Of a DNA stretch of 63,457 bases, positions 26,516-36,000 are shown in pieces. Under the pieces are notes generated by a model. The model did no database searches and was not told the origin of the DNA. It worked only from the letters and a program-made list of their open reading frames with translations. A program made the position numbers and the translations under genes. Within the stretch, counting starts at the first letter, position 1, and each line of letters opens with the position of its first letter. The stretch comes from Chitinophagaceae bacterium (lineage in GTDB: Bacteria > Bacteroidota > Bacteroidia > Chitinophagales > Chitinophagaceae), in contig SEAD01000015.1 of assembly GCA_004173355.1 (NCBI GenBank), positions 1 to 63,457 of the forward strand, given 5' to 3'.

Positions 26516-27718
26516 TCATTTCATTTTTGATTGACCACCTCCAAAATACAGGACACTTTGTGCTTCTGACCGGCCCGCTGCGATATCCGGGATACCATCT
26601 TCGTTGAAATCGCCAACCGCAAACCCATATACCGTACCATTTGAATCACCAAACGAACGTGTTATAAAACTACGATCGCTGCCGTTGCTGAAGAGAATCG
26701 TGGACGGCGCATTCACATGGCCGATAATGATGTCCATTCTCCCGTCCCCGTCAAGATCCGCAAGCGCCAGTGCATACGGGACCGGTGTCGGATTGCCCAT
26801 AGAAATACCTTTGGAAAAACGGTAGTTTTTTTCGCCAAAATAAATATGCACGCCTTTAAACTCATCGATGGTTACGATGTCCTGTGAGCCGTCACCATCA
26901 AAATCGGCAGAGGCCGCAGTGCGGACAGAAGCATCAGCCGGACCGAATTCACTACGCCGGCTTTCAGGATAATCGTGATCCCCATTGCCGGGGTAGATGT
27001 ATCCCTGACCACCATCACGGTGGGGAACGATCAGGTCAGTAAACCCGTCCCCGTTTATGTCAGCGGGCATTATGGTAGTTGCCGGGTAAGGCGCAAACCG
27101 GATACAGGTATCGCTGAATTGCCCTTTTTTATCGTTCAGGCAAATGTAATTGGATGTTTTACCGGGCCTGCCCCGGTTTGCCATGATAATATCGGGGAAC
27201 CCGTCCCGGTTAAGATCAGCAATAGATAAATTCCTGGTTGGCCATTGTGCTATCCCGAATTCAGAACCTACCTTGAAATTACCTTTCCCGTCATTGAAAT
27301 AAACCAGTTTACGGTTGGGATAGTCATTGCTGACAGCGATATCGGGGAAACCATCCCCGTTGAAATCTGCTATCCCCCCCGTGTATGATTTGTCCGCTGT
27401 CTCTCCCAGGTTATACACCTTGCGTATTTTACCGGTGCCATCCCCGATCAGGATCCGGTCGATGATTGGCCAATGCCTGCCCTTTACCAGGAGGATGTCC
27501 GTATGTCCATCCCCATCAAAATCACCAAAGCTTACATTCGCTGTTGTGTCCGGCTTTTCTTCAAGGAATAATGTCCGGCTGAAATCAGGGAGGGACCTGG
27601 CAGTTGCATCGTTGAAATTTTTTGGGCGGGAAGCCGGAGAGGCATTCTGGGCAATGGTTTCGTGGGAGAAACCAATTAACAGGCATGCAGAAAAAAAATA
27701 AACTTTCATCCCTTGCAT
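26516..27718 (-). CDS. Exported FG-GAP/VCBS-repeat beta-propeller protein
   Basis: A 400-residue protein with a signal peptide ending near HETIAQ; the ATG at 27718 or the one at 27709 (MKVYFF) may be used. The mature part is made of about seven FG-GAP units, each with a calcium-binding loop of the form D.DGDG or D.NGDG and a following DI.V core: GDFDGDGHTDILLV, ADFNGDGFPDIAVS, ADLNRDGFPDIIMA, ADINGDGFTDLIVP, ADFDGDGSQDIVTI, ADLDGDGRMDIIIG and GDFNEDGIPDIAAG. This predicts a seven-bladed integrin-alpha-like propeller at the cell surface, probably binding a glycan or protein. Confidence 0.88.
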   Translation of the reverse strand: MQGMKVYFFSACLLIGFSHETIAQNASPASRPKNFNDATARSLPDFSRTLFLEEKPDTTANVSFGDFDGDGHTDILLVKGRHWPIIDRILIGDGTGKIRKVYNLGETADKSYTGGIADFNGDGFPDIAVSNDYPNRKLVYFNDGKGNFKVGSEFGIAQWPTRNLSIADLNRDGFPDIIMANRGRPGKTSNYICLNDKKGQFSDTCIRFAPYPATTIMPADINGDGFTDLIVPHRDGGQGYIYPGNGDHDYPESRRSEFGPADASVRTAASADFDGDGSQDIVTIDEFKGVHIYFGEKNYRFSKGISMGNPTPVPYALALADLDGDGRMDIIIGHVNAPSTILFSNGSDRSFITRSFGDSNGTVYGFAVGDFNEDGIPDIAAGRSEAQSVLYFGGGQSKMK

Positions 27719-27872
27719 TTTTAGTGTTGGTGATGCAAGGTAAAAAGAAAGCGCGGAGAGAGCCCGGGAAAGGGTAAAAATTGTACTTTAGACAAGGTGC
27801 CCCTCTCATTCAACCGTGATCAGCGGGCTTGCAAACTGACCCAACCCACCCTGTCATACTAACGCATCCACC

Positions 27873-29177
27873 ATGTTGTTCAGCTTCAGTTTAAAAAGTT
27901 CAATCCTGCTGATTTTCGGTGTTCATGGAGTGGTATTTTCTTTCCTGTTACTTGCAAAAGGGATTGACAGGAATGACAAATCAAACCTCTGGCTGAGCCT
28001 GTTCATTTTCCTTTGCACATTATACATCTGCCCGTTTCTCTTTGGCTATGCAGGATGGTACGGCCAGCAACCCTACAGGGATATCCTTTTTTACATACCG
28101 TTCCAACAACTATTCCTTATTCCACCGGCCCTGTATTTTTATTTCCGGACTTTGCTCGACAAGTCATTTGTTTTTTCCCGGCGTCATCTTGTGCATTTCC
28201 TGCCGGCACTGGCCTACCTGATTTATTCAGGTATTGTCTTTGCTGCCGATCGATTATTTCTCCATGAACCCTACTTTTACGCAGACGGCCAGGATAAAGA
28301 TTTCTCAACATGGTACCAGCTAACCGGATTCCTGAGCCTCGCGGGATACCTTTTACTGAGCCTCGCCACCTACCGGAAATACAAACGAATCAGTTACGAC
28401 ATCATCAGTTTTGCTGATTCAGTAATGTTCAGATGGGCACAAAAATTCCTGCTTAGTCTGATGCTGTTGCTCAGCCTCCGGTTATTGTTTTTTATCCTGA
28501 ATCCGGAATGGGATCAGTTTGGCAAAAAATTCTGGTATTATTCCTGCTTTTCAATCCTGTTTTATTATATATCTGTGAGCGGCCTGCTCAATTCTGTTCG
28601 GTCTTCCACTTCGTTTCTCGACCATGCGGCCGGTAACTCCCGCACTGCATCATTCCCGGAAACGGACCAATCCGCGCCTGCAGCGGATGAATCAATTGAC
28701 CAGGCCCCAGACGCCGGCAAGGCGGATGAGCCCCTGATCCTGCAAGTACCCGTCCCGGGAGCCGGGATTACTGTTGACCACACATCCCCGGCAGCCATCC
28801 ATGTTGCGGAAAACGCGGTGAAAATCCCCGATCTTGAAATCTGGAAACTGAGAATTGAAACATTAATGGAAACGGAAAAACCTTTTGAAAATCCCGAACT
28901 GACCCTGCCGCAGTTCTGCCTTTACCTCGACATACCCCTTAAAAAAGCTTCCCAGCTGATCAACCAGGGATTTAATATGAACTTCAATGACTTTATCAAT
29001 CATTACCGGACGAGGGCAGTCATCGGCAGGATGAATGAAGGGGAACACAACCTGCAGACTTTACTGGGAATCGCATTCGAAAGTGGATTTAATTCCAAAT
29101 CGACATTTAACAGGGCATTCAAACGATACACTTCAATGACGCCGAAAGAATATCTGAAGAAAAATGGATTGAAATAG
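27873..29177 (+). CDS. Membrane-bound AraC-family regulator
   Basis: A 434-residue protein. The N-terminal 230 residues hold about seven hydrophobic helices, starting with SILLIFGVHGVVFSFLLLAKG and ending with FYYISVSGLLNSV. A Pro/Ala/Asp-rich linker (about 245-315) follows. The C-terminal AraC DNA-binding domain has LTLPQFCLYLDIPLKKASQLINQ and TLLGIAFESGFNSKSTFNRAFKRYTSMTPKEYLK. It should sense a signal in or across the inner membrane and bind DNA directly. The serine hydrolase starts 66 nt downstream on the same strand and is probably cotranscribed, so it is a likely functional partner. Confidence 0.9.
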   Translation: MLFSFSLKSSILLIFGVHGVVFSFLLLAKGIDRNDKSNLWLSLFIFLCTLYICPFLFGYAGWYGQQPYRDILFYIPFQQLFLIPPALYFYFRTLLDKSFVFSRRHLVHFLPALAYLIYSGIVFAADRLFLHEPYFYADGQDKDFSTWYQLTGFLSLAGYLLLSLATYRKYKRISYDIISFADSVMFRWAQKFLLSLMLLLSLRLLFFILNPEWDQFGKKFWYYSCFSILFYYISVSGLLNSVRSSTSFLDHAAGNSRTASFPETDQSAPAADESIDQAPDAGKADEPLILQVPVPGAGITVDHTSPAAIHVAENAVKIPDLEIWKLRIETLMETEKPFENPELTLPQFCLYLDIPLKKASQLINQGFNMNFNDFINHYRTRAVIGRMNEGEHNLQTLLGIAFESGFNSKSTFNRAFKRYTSMTPKEYLKKNGLK

Positions 29178-29243
29178 GTGTCAAATCGCGATCTGGAGCG
29201 ATCGGACAATCAAAATGATCCAGTTTCGCACGAAAAAACAGAT

Positions 29244-30902
29244 ATGCTTCGTTTTTTCCTTTTCCTTTCTATCACTGCTTACCTGTTGCCGGCTTTGCCG
29301 GCACAGACACCGTCAATTTCTGCCAGCAAACAAAAGGCCCTTGATTCAGTAGCCCTGCAGGATGTGCCTCCGGGAGCACCGGGTATTGCGACCGCCATTG
29401 TAGACAATGGCGTAGTAACCTACCGGAAGACAGGTGGATTCGCCAACCTGGACGACAGTTCCCTGATCACAATGGACAGCCGTTTCAACATCGCTTCAAA
29501 CGGAAAACAATTTACAGCCCTTGCGATTCTCCTGCTTGCCGACCGCAGCAAAATCAGGCTCACCGATGATATACGGAAATACCTTCCCGGACTTTACCCG
29601 GGCGTAACGGAAAAGATCACTATTGAAAACCTGGTCACGCATACAAGCGGCATCCGGGATGTATATGACCTCTGGTCGCTGCAGGGACTTACCTGGTGGC
29701 AGCATTCGTTTTCAAATAAGGATGTGTTTGACCTTGTGGCAAAACAACAGGATCTCAACTTCCGTCCCGGCTCTTCATTCCTGTATAGCAACACCAATTA
29801 TATCCTTCTGGCAATGCTGATCGAAAAAGTGTCAGGAATGTCGTTCGTTGCTTACACAAATGGGATATTCCATCAACTGGGAATGCCCAATAGCTCCTTT
29901 GAAAATGATTATACCGCGATTCGTGGGCCCGTTGCCAGGGCCTACTTCAATTTCGGGACCTGGACAACCTATAACTGGATCTGGAATGTGTGCGGCGATG
30001 GAAATATATTTTCAAGCCTGAAAGACCAGGTACAATGGGAACAATTACTCCAGGGTTATGGCAATACGGAAATACCGAGGGCAATACTGGATAAAAGCCA
30101 GCGTCTCACCGGCCAGTCATCTGCCCGAAACTATGGGTATGGTCTTGAAACCGGTGACTACAAACGACTCCCTTACCGGTTCCACGAAGGGGCAACCGGG
30201 GCCTGGAAAGCAACCGTTGTCCGCTTCCCGGAAAAAAAGGTTTCCATGCTCACCCTAACCAACACCGGGAAATCAACTCCGGACAGGCAGACACGCCAGA
30301 TGGCAGATATATATTTCGACCTCCCGGCTGACGCCGGAAAATTTCCAATCAAACCCCTGAAAGCTGGGATATACGTGAGTGAAGAGGATGTTGAAGGGAT
30401 TTACATGACACCCGCTAATTTCACCTTCCAGTTTGAAAAAAGGGATAGTGTACTTTACCTGAAGCGCGCCGGAAGAAACGATATCCTTCTGGAAAGAGAA
30501 GCCGCAAATATTTTCCACCAGGCATTTGATCCTGACTTCAAACAGGAGTTTGTCCGAAATGAAAAAGGGGAATTGGAAGTAACCGCCTATTACACCTCAC
30601 ATGCGCCGTACACCCTCAGCCAGGTCAAAAGCAACTGGACCGGATTTGACCCCGGCAGGTTGAACGGCACATACCTCAACAGCGAAACAGGTGTGACCAT
30701 CACAATCAGTTTATCTGGCGGCAGGAACTACGATGTCAAAATCGGCGACCAGGATAGCACTAAAGGTTTGATGGTATCCCCAACTAAACTACTGGTGGAT
30801 AACTATGTGCTCGAATTCGATGGAAAAAACGGTCCGGAACGAACCTTCCTCCTCAGCGCAAACAGGATAAAGAAAGTAATGTTTCTCCGGATGAAAGAAT
30901 AA
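29244..30902 (+). CDS. Exported serine hydrolase (beta-lactamase/class C PBP-like)
   Basis: A 552-residue protein started at the ATG at 29244 (MLRFFLFLSITAYLLPALPAQ, a signal peptide). The in-frame start at 29178 would bury that signal. The catalytic S-x-x-K motif is in FNIASNGKQFTA, the Y-x-N motif in LYSNTNYI, and the third motif appears as HEG in RFHEGATGAW. The domain ends near residue 360, and two C-terminal beta-rich domains follow, as in D-aminopeptidase- or esterase-like relatives. It acts in the periplasm on peptides, esters or amides; the substrate is unknown. It follows the membrane AraC gene. Confidence 0.9.
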   Translation: MLRFFLFLSITAYLLPALPAQTPSISASKQKALDSVALQDVPPGAPGIATAIVDNGVVTYRKTGGFANLDDSSLITMDSRFNIASNGKQFTALAILLLADRSKIRLTDDIRKYLPGLYPGVTEKITIENLVTHTSGIRDVYDLWSLQGLTWWQHSFSNKDVFDLVAKQQDLNFRPGSSFLYSNTNYILLAMLIEKVSGMSFVAYTNGIFHQLGMPNSSFENDYTAIRGPVARAYFNFGTWTTYNWIWNVCGDGNIFSSLKDQVQWEQLLQGYGNTEIPRAILDKSQRLTGQSSARNYGYGLETGDYKRLPYRFHEGATGAWKATVVRFPEKKVSMLTLTNTGKSTPDRQTRQMADIYFDLPADAGKFPIKPLKAGIYVSEEDVEGIYMTPANFTFQFEKRDSVLYLKRAGRNDILLEREAANIFHQAFDPDFKQEFVRNEKGELEVTAYYTSHAPYTLSQVKSNWTGFDPGRLNGTYLNSETGVTITISLSGGRNYDVKIGDQDSTKGLMVSPTKLLVDNYVLEFDGKNGPERTFLLSANRIKKVMFLRMKE

Positions 30903-30955
30903 GGTTGTGTAAACTGAAGAAATCACAAACCCAGCTGCCGGACTGCTTCAGTAAT

Positions 30956-31072
30956 TTACCCCCTTCTTTTCTTTTTCACCGCAAACACCCTCGAAAGATT
31001 GAACCCGAACCGGATATCCCCCTGGAAGAATTTACCGGTCGTCTCCGTAACTTGCCATCGGGTAAAAAGCCC
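30956..31072 (-). pseudogene. C-terminal remnant of an outer-membrane beta-barrel gene
   Basis: The minus strand reads 38 codons without a start: GLFTRWQVTETTGKFF, then QGDIRFGFNLSRVF and AVKKKRRG, then TAA at 30956-30958. A TGA lies directly upstream in the same frame. QGDIRFGFNLSRVF looks like the last strand of an outer-membrane beta-barrel (alternating residues ending near a Phe). No further gene body is present, so this seems to be the tail of a deleted gene. The 30903-31096 gap otherwise holds only the leader of the FMN reductase gene. Confidence 0.5.
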
Positions 31073-31096
31073 TCATGTTGAAACACCATTGGAATT

Positions 31097-31663
31097 ATGC
31101 ATAAAATAAAAATCATTACCTCAACAACGAGGGAAGGCAGGAAGGGAGTAATTATCGCCAATTGGATCACTGAACTGGTAAAAGGTATGGCGGACGTCGA
31201 GGCAGAGCTGCTTGACCTGGCAGAAATCAACCTGCCGTTGATGGATGAACCCAATCACCCAAAGATGAAGCAGTACAAACATCCACATACCCTGGCCTGG
31301 AGCCGGAAAATCGAAGAGGCTGATGGATTTATCATTGTGCTGGCTGAATACAATTACGGTTTCCCGGCACCTATCAAAAATGCACTTGATTATCTTTTCC
31401 AGGAGTGGCAGCACAAACCGGTGGGCTTTGTAAGTTACGGTGGTGCTTCCGGTGGACTGCGATCCACGCAGATGCTGAAACAGGTAGTAACCACCCTTAG
31501 CATGATCCCGTTGGTGGAACAGGTAGCCCTGAGCTTCTTTACAAAATATATAAACGAACAGTCCCGATTTGTGGCGGACGCTACAATAGAAAAAGCAGCG
31601 GGCACAATGCTGAGTGAGTTACACCGGTGGATGACCATCCTGCGGCCAATGCGGGGTGCATGA
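31097..31663 (+). CDS. NADPH-dependent FMN reductase
   Basis: A 188-residue flavodoxin-like reductase. The FMN phosphate loop is STTREGRKG (about residues 9-17). ADGFIIVLAEYNYGFPAPIKNALDYL (about 78-103) is the family signature with the E-Y-N-x-x-x-P motif, and VGFVSYGGASGGLRS binds the isoalloxazine ring. It should reduce FMN or quinones with NADPH in the cytoplasm. It stands alone on the plus strand between two minus-strand gene remnants, which suggests that it was inserted into, or survived, a decayed region. Confidence 0.92.
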   Translation: MHKIKIITSTTREGRKGVIIANWITELVKGMADVEAELLDLAEINLPLMDEPNHPKMKQYKHPHTLAWSRKIEEADGFIIVLAEYNYGFPAPIKNALDYLFQEWQHKPVGFVSYGGASGGLRSTQMLKQVVTTLSMIPLVEQVALSFFTKYINEQSRFVADATIEKAAGTMLSELHRWMTILRPMRGA

Positions 31664-31696
31664 CACCGGGATACATAATGCGGATGCGTCATAACC

Positions 31697-31819
31697 TTAA
31701 GCCAGTAACACTTTATCCGGCGTCAGCGGAAGATCCCGCAACCTTTTGCCCGTTGCATTGAATACGGCGTTGGCAATAGCTGCGGACACACCAGTGTTAC
31801 CCCTCTCCCCGATCCCCTT
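31697..31819 (-). pseudogene. C-terminal remnant of a molybdopterin-binding oxidoreductase (xanthine dehydrogenase family)
   Basis: The minus strand reads KGIGERGNTGVSAAIANAV, then FNATGKRLRDLPLTPDKVLLA, then TAA at 31697-31699, with a TGA just upstream in frame. G-I-G-E-x-G followed by AIANA-F-ATGKR-R-LPL is the C-terminal signature of the large subunit of xanthine dehydrogenase/aldehyde oxidoreductase-like enzymes, normally over 700 residues. Only 40 codons remain, so the gene has been deleted. The rest of 31664-32009 shows no clear gene. Confidence 0.75.
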
Positions 31820-32009
31820 TCAACGATTGACGGGATATGCGGGTCAGGTTTGGCAATTATGTTGTTTCCCGTTCCCCGTTCCTGAACAATTTTTAACCAA
31901 ATGGTCTACTGCTCAGCTGTATCAAGTGGGATTCGGCCTCATGGCATCAATGGGACTGTTTTTGTGCCAGCGGAGGAAGTGAATGTTCTGCATGCAGGAG
32001 GACAGCTGC

Positions 32010-34331
32010 CTAACCAACCGGGATTTCAAATGTAAAGATACTGCCAGCCCCAGGTTTACTTTCCACCCGGATCTGGCCATCGTGGCGTTCTACAATCTCT
32101 TTACAGATATAAAGACCGATACCGAAGCCTGATGTTGGTTTCATATGCTCCCCTTCTACACGGTAGTAGCGGTCAAACAAATGTTGCTGATCATCTTTAC
32201 TGATCCCCATGCCTTCATCCTGCACACTTACACGTAGTATTCCATCAGATAGTGTTGAAAACACCCTGATGGTAGTGCCGGGCGAAGAATACTTGACCGC
32301 ATTGCTCAGGAGGTTATTGATTACCTGCGCTATTTTTTCACGGTCAGCTGTAATGGATGTTGTGTCCGGGTTCAGGAATTTGAAATGGTGGGACTTGCTG
32401 ACTGTCACCGCCTCCTCTTCCACTTCCTCCAGCAGGTGCCGGAGATCGAACGGACGTTTATCGAGGTGGATCCGACCGCTTTCATAACGCGAAGCATCAA
32501 GAAATCCACTGATAATGGCGGTTAGCTTTTTAACCTGGTTAATGGTGCGGTCCGTCAGGCTTACACCCAGCGCACTTCCGTTTTCCCGGGCTTCCATCTG
32601 GAGTAGCTGCAGGTACCCGGAGATAGATGTCAATGGCGTTTTCATTTCGTGGCTGACGATCCCCAGAAATGCACTTTTACGCTGGTCATTTTCTTTCAGT
32701 TCCGAGATGTTGACTGTTGAACTGATATAACCAGCAAAGGTTTTATCGGCATGAAACCGGGGTGTGCCCCGGGCAAGGAACCAACGGTAATTTCCGGATG
32801 TATCGGGTAAGCGGAATTCCCATTCCCAGGCACGCTTGTCCTTGAATGCTTCGTTGAAAATGGTCATCACCCGGTTCCGGTCATCCTCGTGCATGAGGTC
32901 CACCCAACCGTACTTCAACAGGTCAGATGGACTCCGACCGGTCACAATGCTCCAGGCTGTGTTGAAATACGTTGCGGCGCCGGTTTCATCTCCCACCGCA
33001 ATCATTACATCAGTGCCCTCCGACATAGTCCTGAAACGTTCCTCACTTTCCTGTAGTGCCCGCCTGGCAAGAACCTGGTCAGTGATGTCAGCCGTCAACC
33101 CAACAATATGTGTTGGCTGGCCGTTTGTATCATACCGTGGTTTACCATGCGCGCTGATCCAGTGTTGTGAACCATCCGGCCACGTAACAGGATATTCGGC
33201 GGTATAGATGCTATTGGTCTGGACCGCTACTGTCACCCGACGTCGTATCTCGTCCCGGTAATCAGGATGTATTGATTCAAACAGCTGGTCGTAGGTAAAC
33301 ACTTCATCCGGGCTACGGCCATAGTTTTTCAGGAACTGCGCAGTCGGTGTCATCCTGCGCGTGGCAAAATCCACCTCAGTAGATCCAAGTGCTCCTGCCT
33401 CCATGGCAAACTTCAACCGCACCACTGCTTCCTCCATCGATTGACGATGCAGCATTTCATTTGTTATATCAATGTTCATCCCAATGATCCGGGACGGCGT
33501 ACCATCAAAATCGTTAATAACCTGTCCGTTTCCCTTGATCCATCTCCGCTCGCCTGATCCGGGCAGGTTGACAGGAAAGCAAAACTCCGGAACCTGCCCG
33601 GTCCGGATTGCGGTGTCAACGGATGCTGAAAATTGCTCCCGGAACGATGGTTCCACCAGTGCCATCACCTGCTCTATCGTTATTTCCCCGATCATAGGCA
33701 GGCGGAACATCTCGCGGAACTGGTCAGACAAGGTGAGTTTTCCCGAATGCACATTGAGCTGCCAGCTGGCAATCTTCGACGCGGTAATTGCAAGCCTCAT
33801 AGCGGTTTCAGATTCCTCGAGCCTCGCCATAGTCCTCCGGAGTTCGAGTTTATCCATTACCTGCCTTGCAAGGGTGCGGAGCGCTATTTCCTGCTGCGCC
33901 GACAATTTTTTGGTATGGGTATCGATTACACAAAGTGATCCGAGAGCGAATCCCTCTGCATCCAGCAGCGGGATGCCTGCATAAAAAACAATCTTCGGAT
34001 CGCCGGTGACCAGCGGATTGCCGCTGAACCGTTCATCAATCCGGGCATCTTCCACCTGCATCATTTCTTCCGGACGATTGATAGCATGTGCGCAAAACGA
34101 CCAGGCACGCTCAGTCTCGCTCACATCCAATCCTTTTTTTGATTTGAACCACTGCCGGTCATTATCGACCAGGCTGATCAGGGCAATAGGTGTCCCACAG
34201 ATGGCGGCAGCCAGTTCCGTCAAGTCATCGAAATCAGATTCGGTTGCAGTATCCAGAATATGGTATGAAAAAAGGGCATTCAGTCGTGACTTTTCACGTT
34301 CTTCGGCATCGTTCCCGGGCTGTTTCTCCAC
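32010..34331 (-). CDS. GAF- and PAS-domain sensor histidine kinase
   Basis: A 773-residue soluble kinase with a GTG start at 34331; no in-frame ATG is available upstream. Domains in order: a GAF domain (about 25-165, with [20 protein letters not shown]), a first PAS at about 180-300, a second at about 310-430 and a third at about 435-550 (PAC-type segments such as WRFLARG-like repeats). Then comes a HisKA domain with His561 in [19 protein letters not shown], and an ATPase domain with [17 protein letters not shown] and [18 protein letters not shown]. It lacks a receiver domain and no response regulator is adjacent. It probably senses redox state, light or a small ligand. Confidence 0.92.
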   Translation of the reverse strand: MEKQPGNDAEEREKSRLNALFSYHILDTATESDFDDLTELAAAICGTPIALISLVDNDRQWFKSKKGLDVSETERAWSFCAHAINRPEEMMQVEDARIDERFSGNPLVTGDPKIVFYAGIPLLDAEGFALGSLCVIDTHTKKLSAQQEIALRTLARQVMDKLELRRTMARLEESETAMRLAITASKIASWQLNVHSGKLTLSDQFREMFRLPMIGEITIEQVMALVEPSFREQFSASVDTAIRTGQVPEFCFPVNLPGSGERRWIKGNGQVINDFDGTPSRIIGMNIDITNEMLHRQSMEEAVVRLKFAMEAGALGSTEVDFATRRMTPTAQFLKNYGRSPDEVFTYDQLFESIHPDYRDEIRRRVTVAVQTNSIYTAEYPVTWPDGSQHWISAHGKPRYDTNGQPTHIVGLTADITDQVLARRALQESEERFRTMSEGTDVMIAVGDETGAATYFNTAWSIVTGRSPSDLLKYGWVDLMHEDDRNRVMTIFNEAFKDKRAWEWEFRLPDTSGNYRWFLARGTPRFHADKTFAGYISSTVNISELKENDQRKSAFLGIVSHEMKTPLTSISGYLQLLQMEARENGSALGVSLTDRTINQVKKLTAIISGFLDASRYESGRIHLDKRPFDLRHLLEEVEEEAVTVSKSHHFKFLNPDTTSITADREKIAQVINNLLSNAVKYSSPGTTIRVFSTLSDGILRVSVQDEGMGISKDDQQHLFDRYYRVEGEHMKPTSGFGIGLYICKEIVERHDGQIRVESKPGAGSIFTFEIPVG

Positions 34332-34384
34332 TTCGTCATTTTTGGTAAAAGTAGAGCAATGTAGTTGACTCCGGCTTAAATCCG

Positions 34385-34414
34385 TAAAAAAACCCGGTGT
34401 GGAAACACCAGGTT
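34385..34414 (-). terminator. Rho-independent terminator of the SusC/SusD operon
   Basis: On the minus strand AACCTGGTGT (complement of 34405-34414) pairs with ACACCGGGTT (complement of 34391-34400), with one T-G wobble and a 4-nt loop, followed by a T-run (complement of the A-run at 34386-34392). It lies 34 nt past the susD stop codon and ends the susCD transcript. Confidence 0.85.
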
Positions 34415-34447
34415 ATAAGACTGCTTATAAAACGAAATCAGGTATCA

Positions 34448-35995
34448 TCATGGCTTGTCCCACCACACCCGGGTACTCAGCATGTCGGGGCCTTGCACTG
34501 CTACGGCAGCACTCACATTGGCAGTATTGACCGACAGTTCGCTGGTTGGGTAGGTAAGTCTCCGGATAAATGTACCATTCGGCACATCCGGGTTACTGGG
34601 TTGACCGTAAGGGTTCGGTGTAAGAGCGGGGAAACCGCTTCTCCGGAAATTGGCAAACGCTTCGGGCCCGTTTAAAAACGATGCAATCCAGTACTGCGTA
34701 TTGATCTGTTCCAGCTCGGTGCCCGGAAGCAGGGGATTTGCTGCTACGTATGTATCCCTGGCACCTGTGGCAACGGCTGACGCTACATCAAAACTTGCCA
34801 TCTGGTCCATGTGCGCCCTGATTCCATCACTGAAATACTGGGCGGCAGTACCCGTTGAAATCCAGCCGCGCACCTGTGCTTCGGCCAGCAGCAGGTTTGT
34901 TTGCGCCGCAGTGACAAGGAACACCGGCGTGGTGGTTTTCACCACACGGCGCCTGTCGGCCTGGCTGTAATCATAAAAAGATGCGAGGCCATCTGCTGTT
35001 GCCTGCGCACCGATGGTACCGTTATCCCTGCCCATTGGCATTCCGATCTGCTGTGCGGGATTGGTGGAACCGGCAGCTACGGTCTGACCGTTGCCCGATG
35101 TGGCTCCCACATAACGAATAGCAATTGCGGCCAGTCGCGGGTCATTCGTATTCTTCAACTGGTCAACAAAAGGTTTGGCAAGGTAAAAGTTGGCGGCTTC
35201 CGGACCATTCAATGTGCCACCGACCGGTTGTGTATAGTTTGCATCATGCCGGATGACGGCATTGTCGGCATTAGCCGTGATCACCCCGCCGTTACTGGCA
35301 ACTACTACGGTTGCCTGCGCCTTGGCCGGATCCACCTTGCTTAACCGCATACCCGCCCGCAGCAGCAGCGAGTACCCGAATTTTTTCCATTTTGTTACAT
35401 CCCCGCTGTACAGGAAATCAGCGGCCTCAATAGTGCCGGCCGCATCCAGCGCGGCTGATGCTTCAGTCAGCTCCGTAATGAGGCTTGCATAAATATCCTG
35501 CTGGGCATCATACTTCGGCAGCAGGGTGAGGTCAATATACCCCCGGCCTGCTTCGGAGTAAGGGATATCACCATACTCATCGGTAAGCACCATGTATGCA
35601 TATGCCTGGTAAATCCTGGCCATATTGTACAGGTTACTGCGGGCCGGCAGGCTTTGGGTACTGTTGATAACATCGGCGGTGTATTTTACCACATTCTGGT
35701 AGTACACTGCCCAAATCGGCGGTGTGGTTACATCGCGGCTATCCTGGTTAAAGTTGGCCCCGGCCAGTACCCCACCATTGGGCGAGATCATCTGCTGTAC
35801 AATGCCCAGGTCGAATACAAGCCCTTTAACAGGCATGGAAGACTGGATCACTGCATTGTTCAGAAGGAATACCGGGTCAACTGATGTCGGACTTGTTTTA
35901 TTCTGGTTTAGTTTTTCCAGGCCCTTGTCACAGGATGAAAAGCACAGGGCCAGGATCGCCACCAGGCTATAATTGAATATTTTTTTCATAATCAC
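34448..35995 (-). CDS. SusD/RagB-family nutrient-binding lipoprotein
   Basis: A 515-residue outer-membrane lipoprotein. The signal ends in ALCFSSCDKG (lipobox Cys at about residue 22; the start is ATG at 35995, or the second ATG at 35989). The helical SusD fold of the RagB-like second type is seen with RIYQAYAYMVLTDEYGDIPYSEA (TPR-like helices) and TNLLLAEAQVRGWI, and the C-terminal region contains YGQPSNPDVPNGTFIRRLTYPTSE. It caps the SusC barrel and captures glycans or peptides. It is separated from susC by 5 nt and ends at a strong terminator. Confidence 0.93.
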   Translation of the reverse strand: MIMKKIFNYSLVAILALCFSSCDKGLEKLNQNKTSPTSVDPVFLLNNAVIQSSMPVKGLVFDLGIVQQMISPNGGVLAGANFNQDSRDVTTPPIWAVYYQNVVKYTADVINSTQSLPARSNLYNMARIYQAYAYMVLTDEYGDIPYSEAGRGYIDLTLLPKYDAQQDIYASLITELTEASAALDAAGTIEAADFLYSGDVTKWKKFGYSLLLRAGMRLSKVDPAKAQATVVVASNGGVITANADNAVIRHDANYTQPVGGTLNGPEAANFYLAKPFVDQLKNTNDPRLAAIAIRYVGATSGNGQTVAAGSTNPAQQIGMPMGRDNGTIGAQATADGLASFYDYSQADRRRVVKTTTPVFLVTAAQTNLLLAEAQVRGWISTGTAAQYFSDGIRAHMDQMASFDVASAVATGARDTYVAANPLLPGTELEQINTQYWIASFLNGPEAFANFRRSGFPALTPNPYGQPSNPDVPNGTFIRRLTYPTSELSVNTANVSAAVAVQGPDMLSTRVWWDKP

Positions 35996-36000
35996 CTAAA

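Noticed and set aside
31901-32035. 44-codon plus-strand frame near the end of the GAF/PAS kinase gene
   Set aside because: The product (for example NGTVFVPAEEVNVLHAGG) looks protein-like, but it overlaps the kinase gene antisense and has no promoter or family match; probably chance, at most another remnant.
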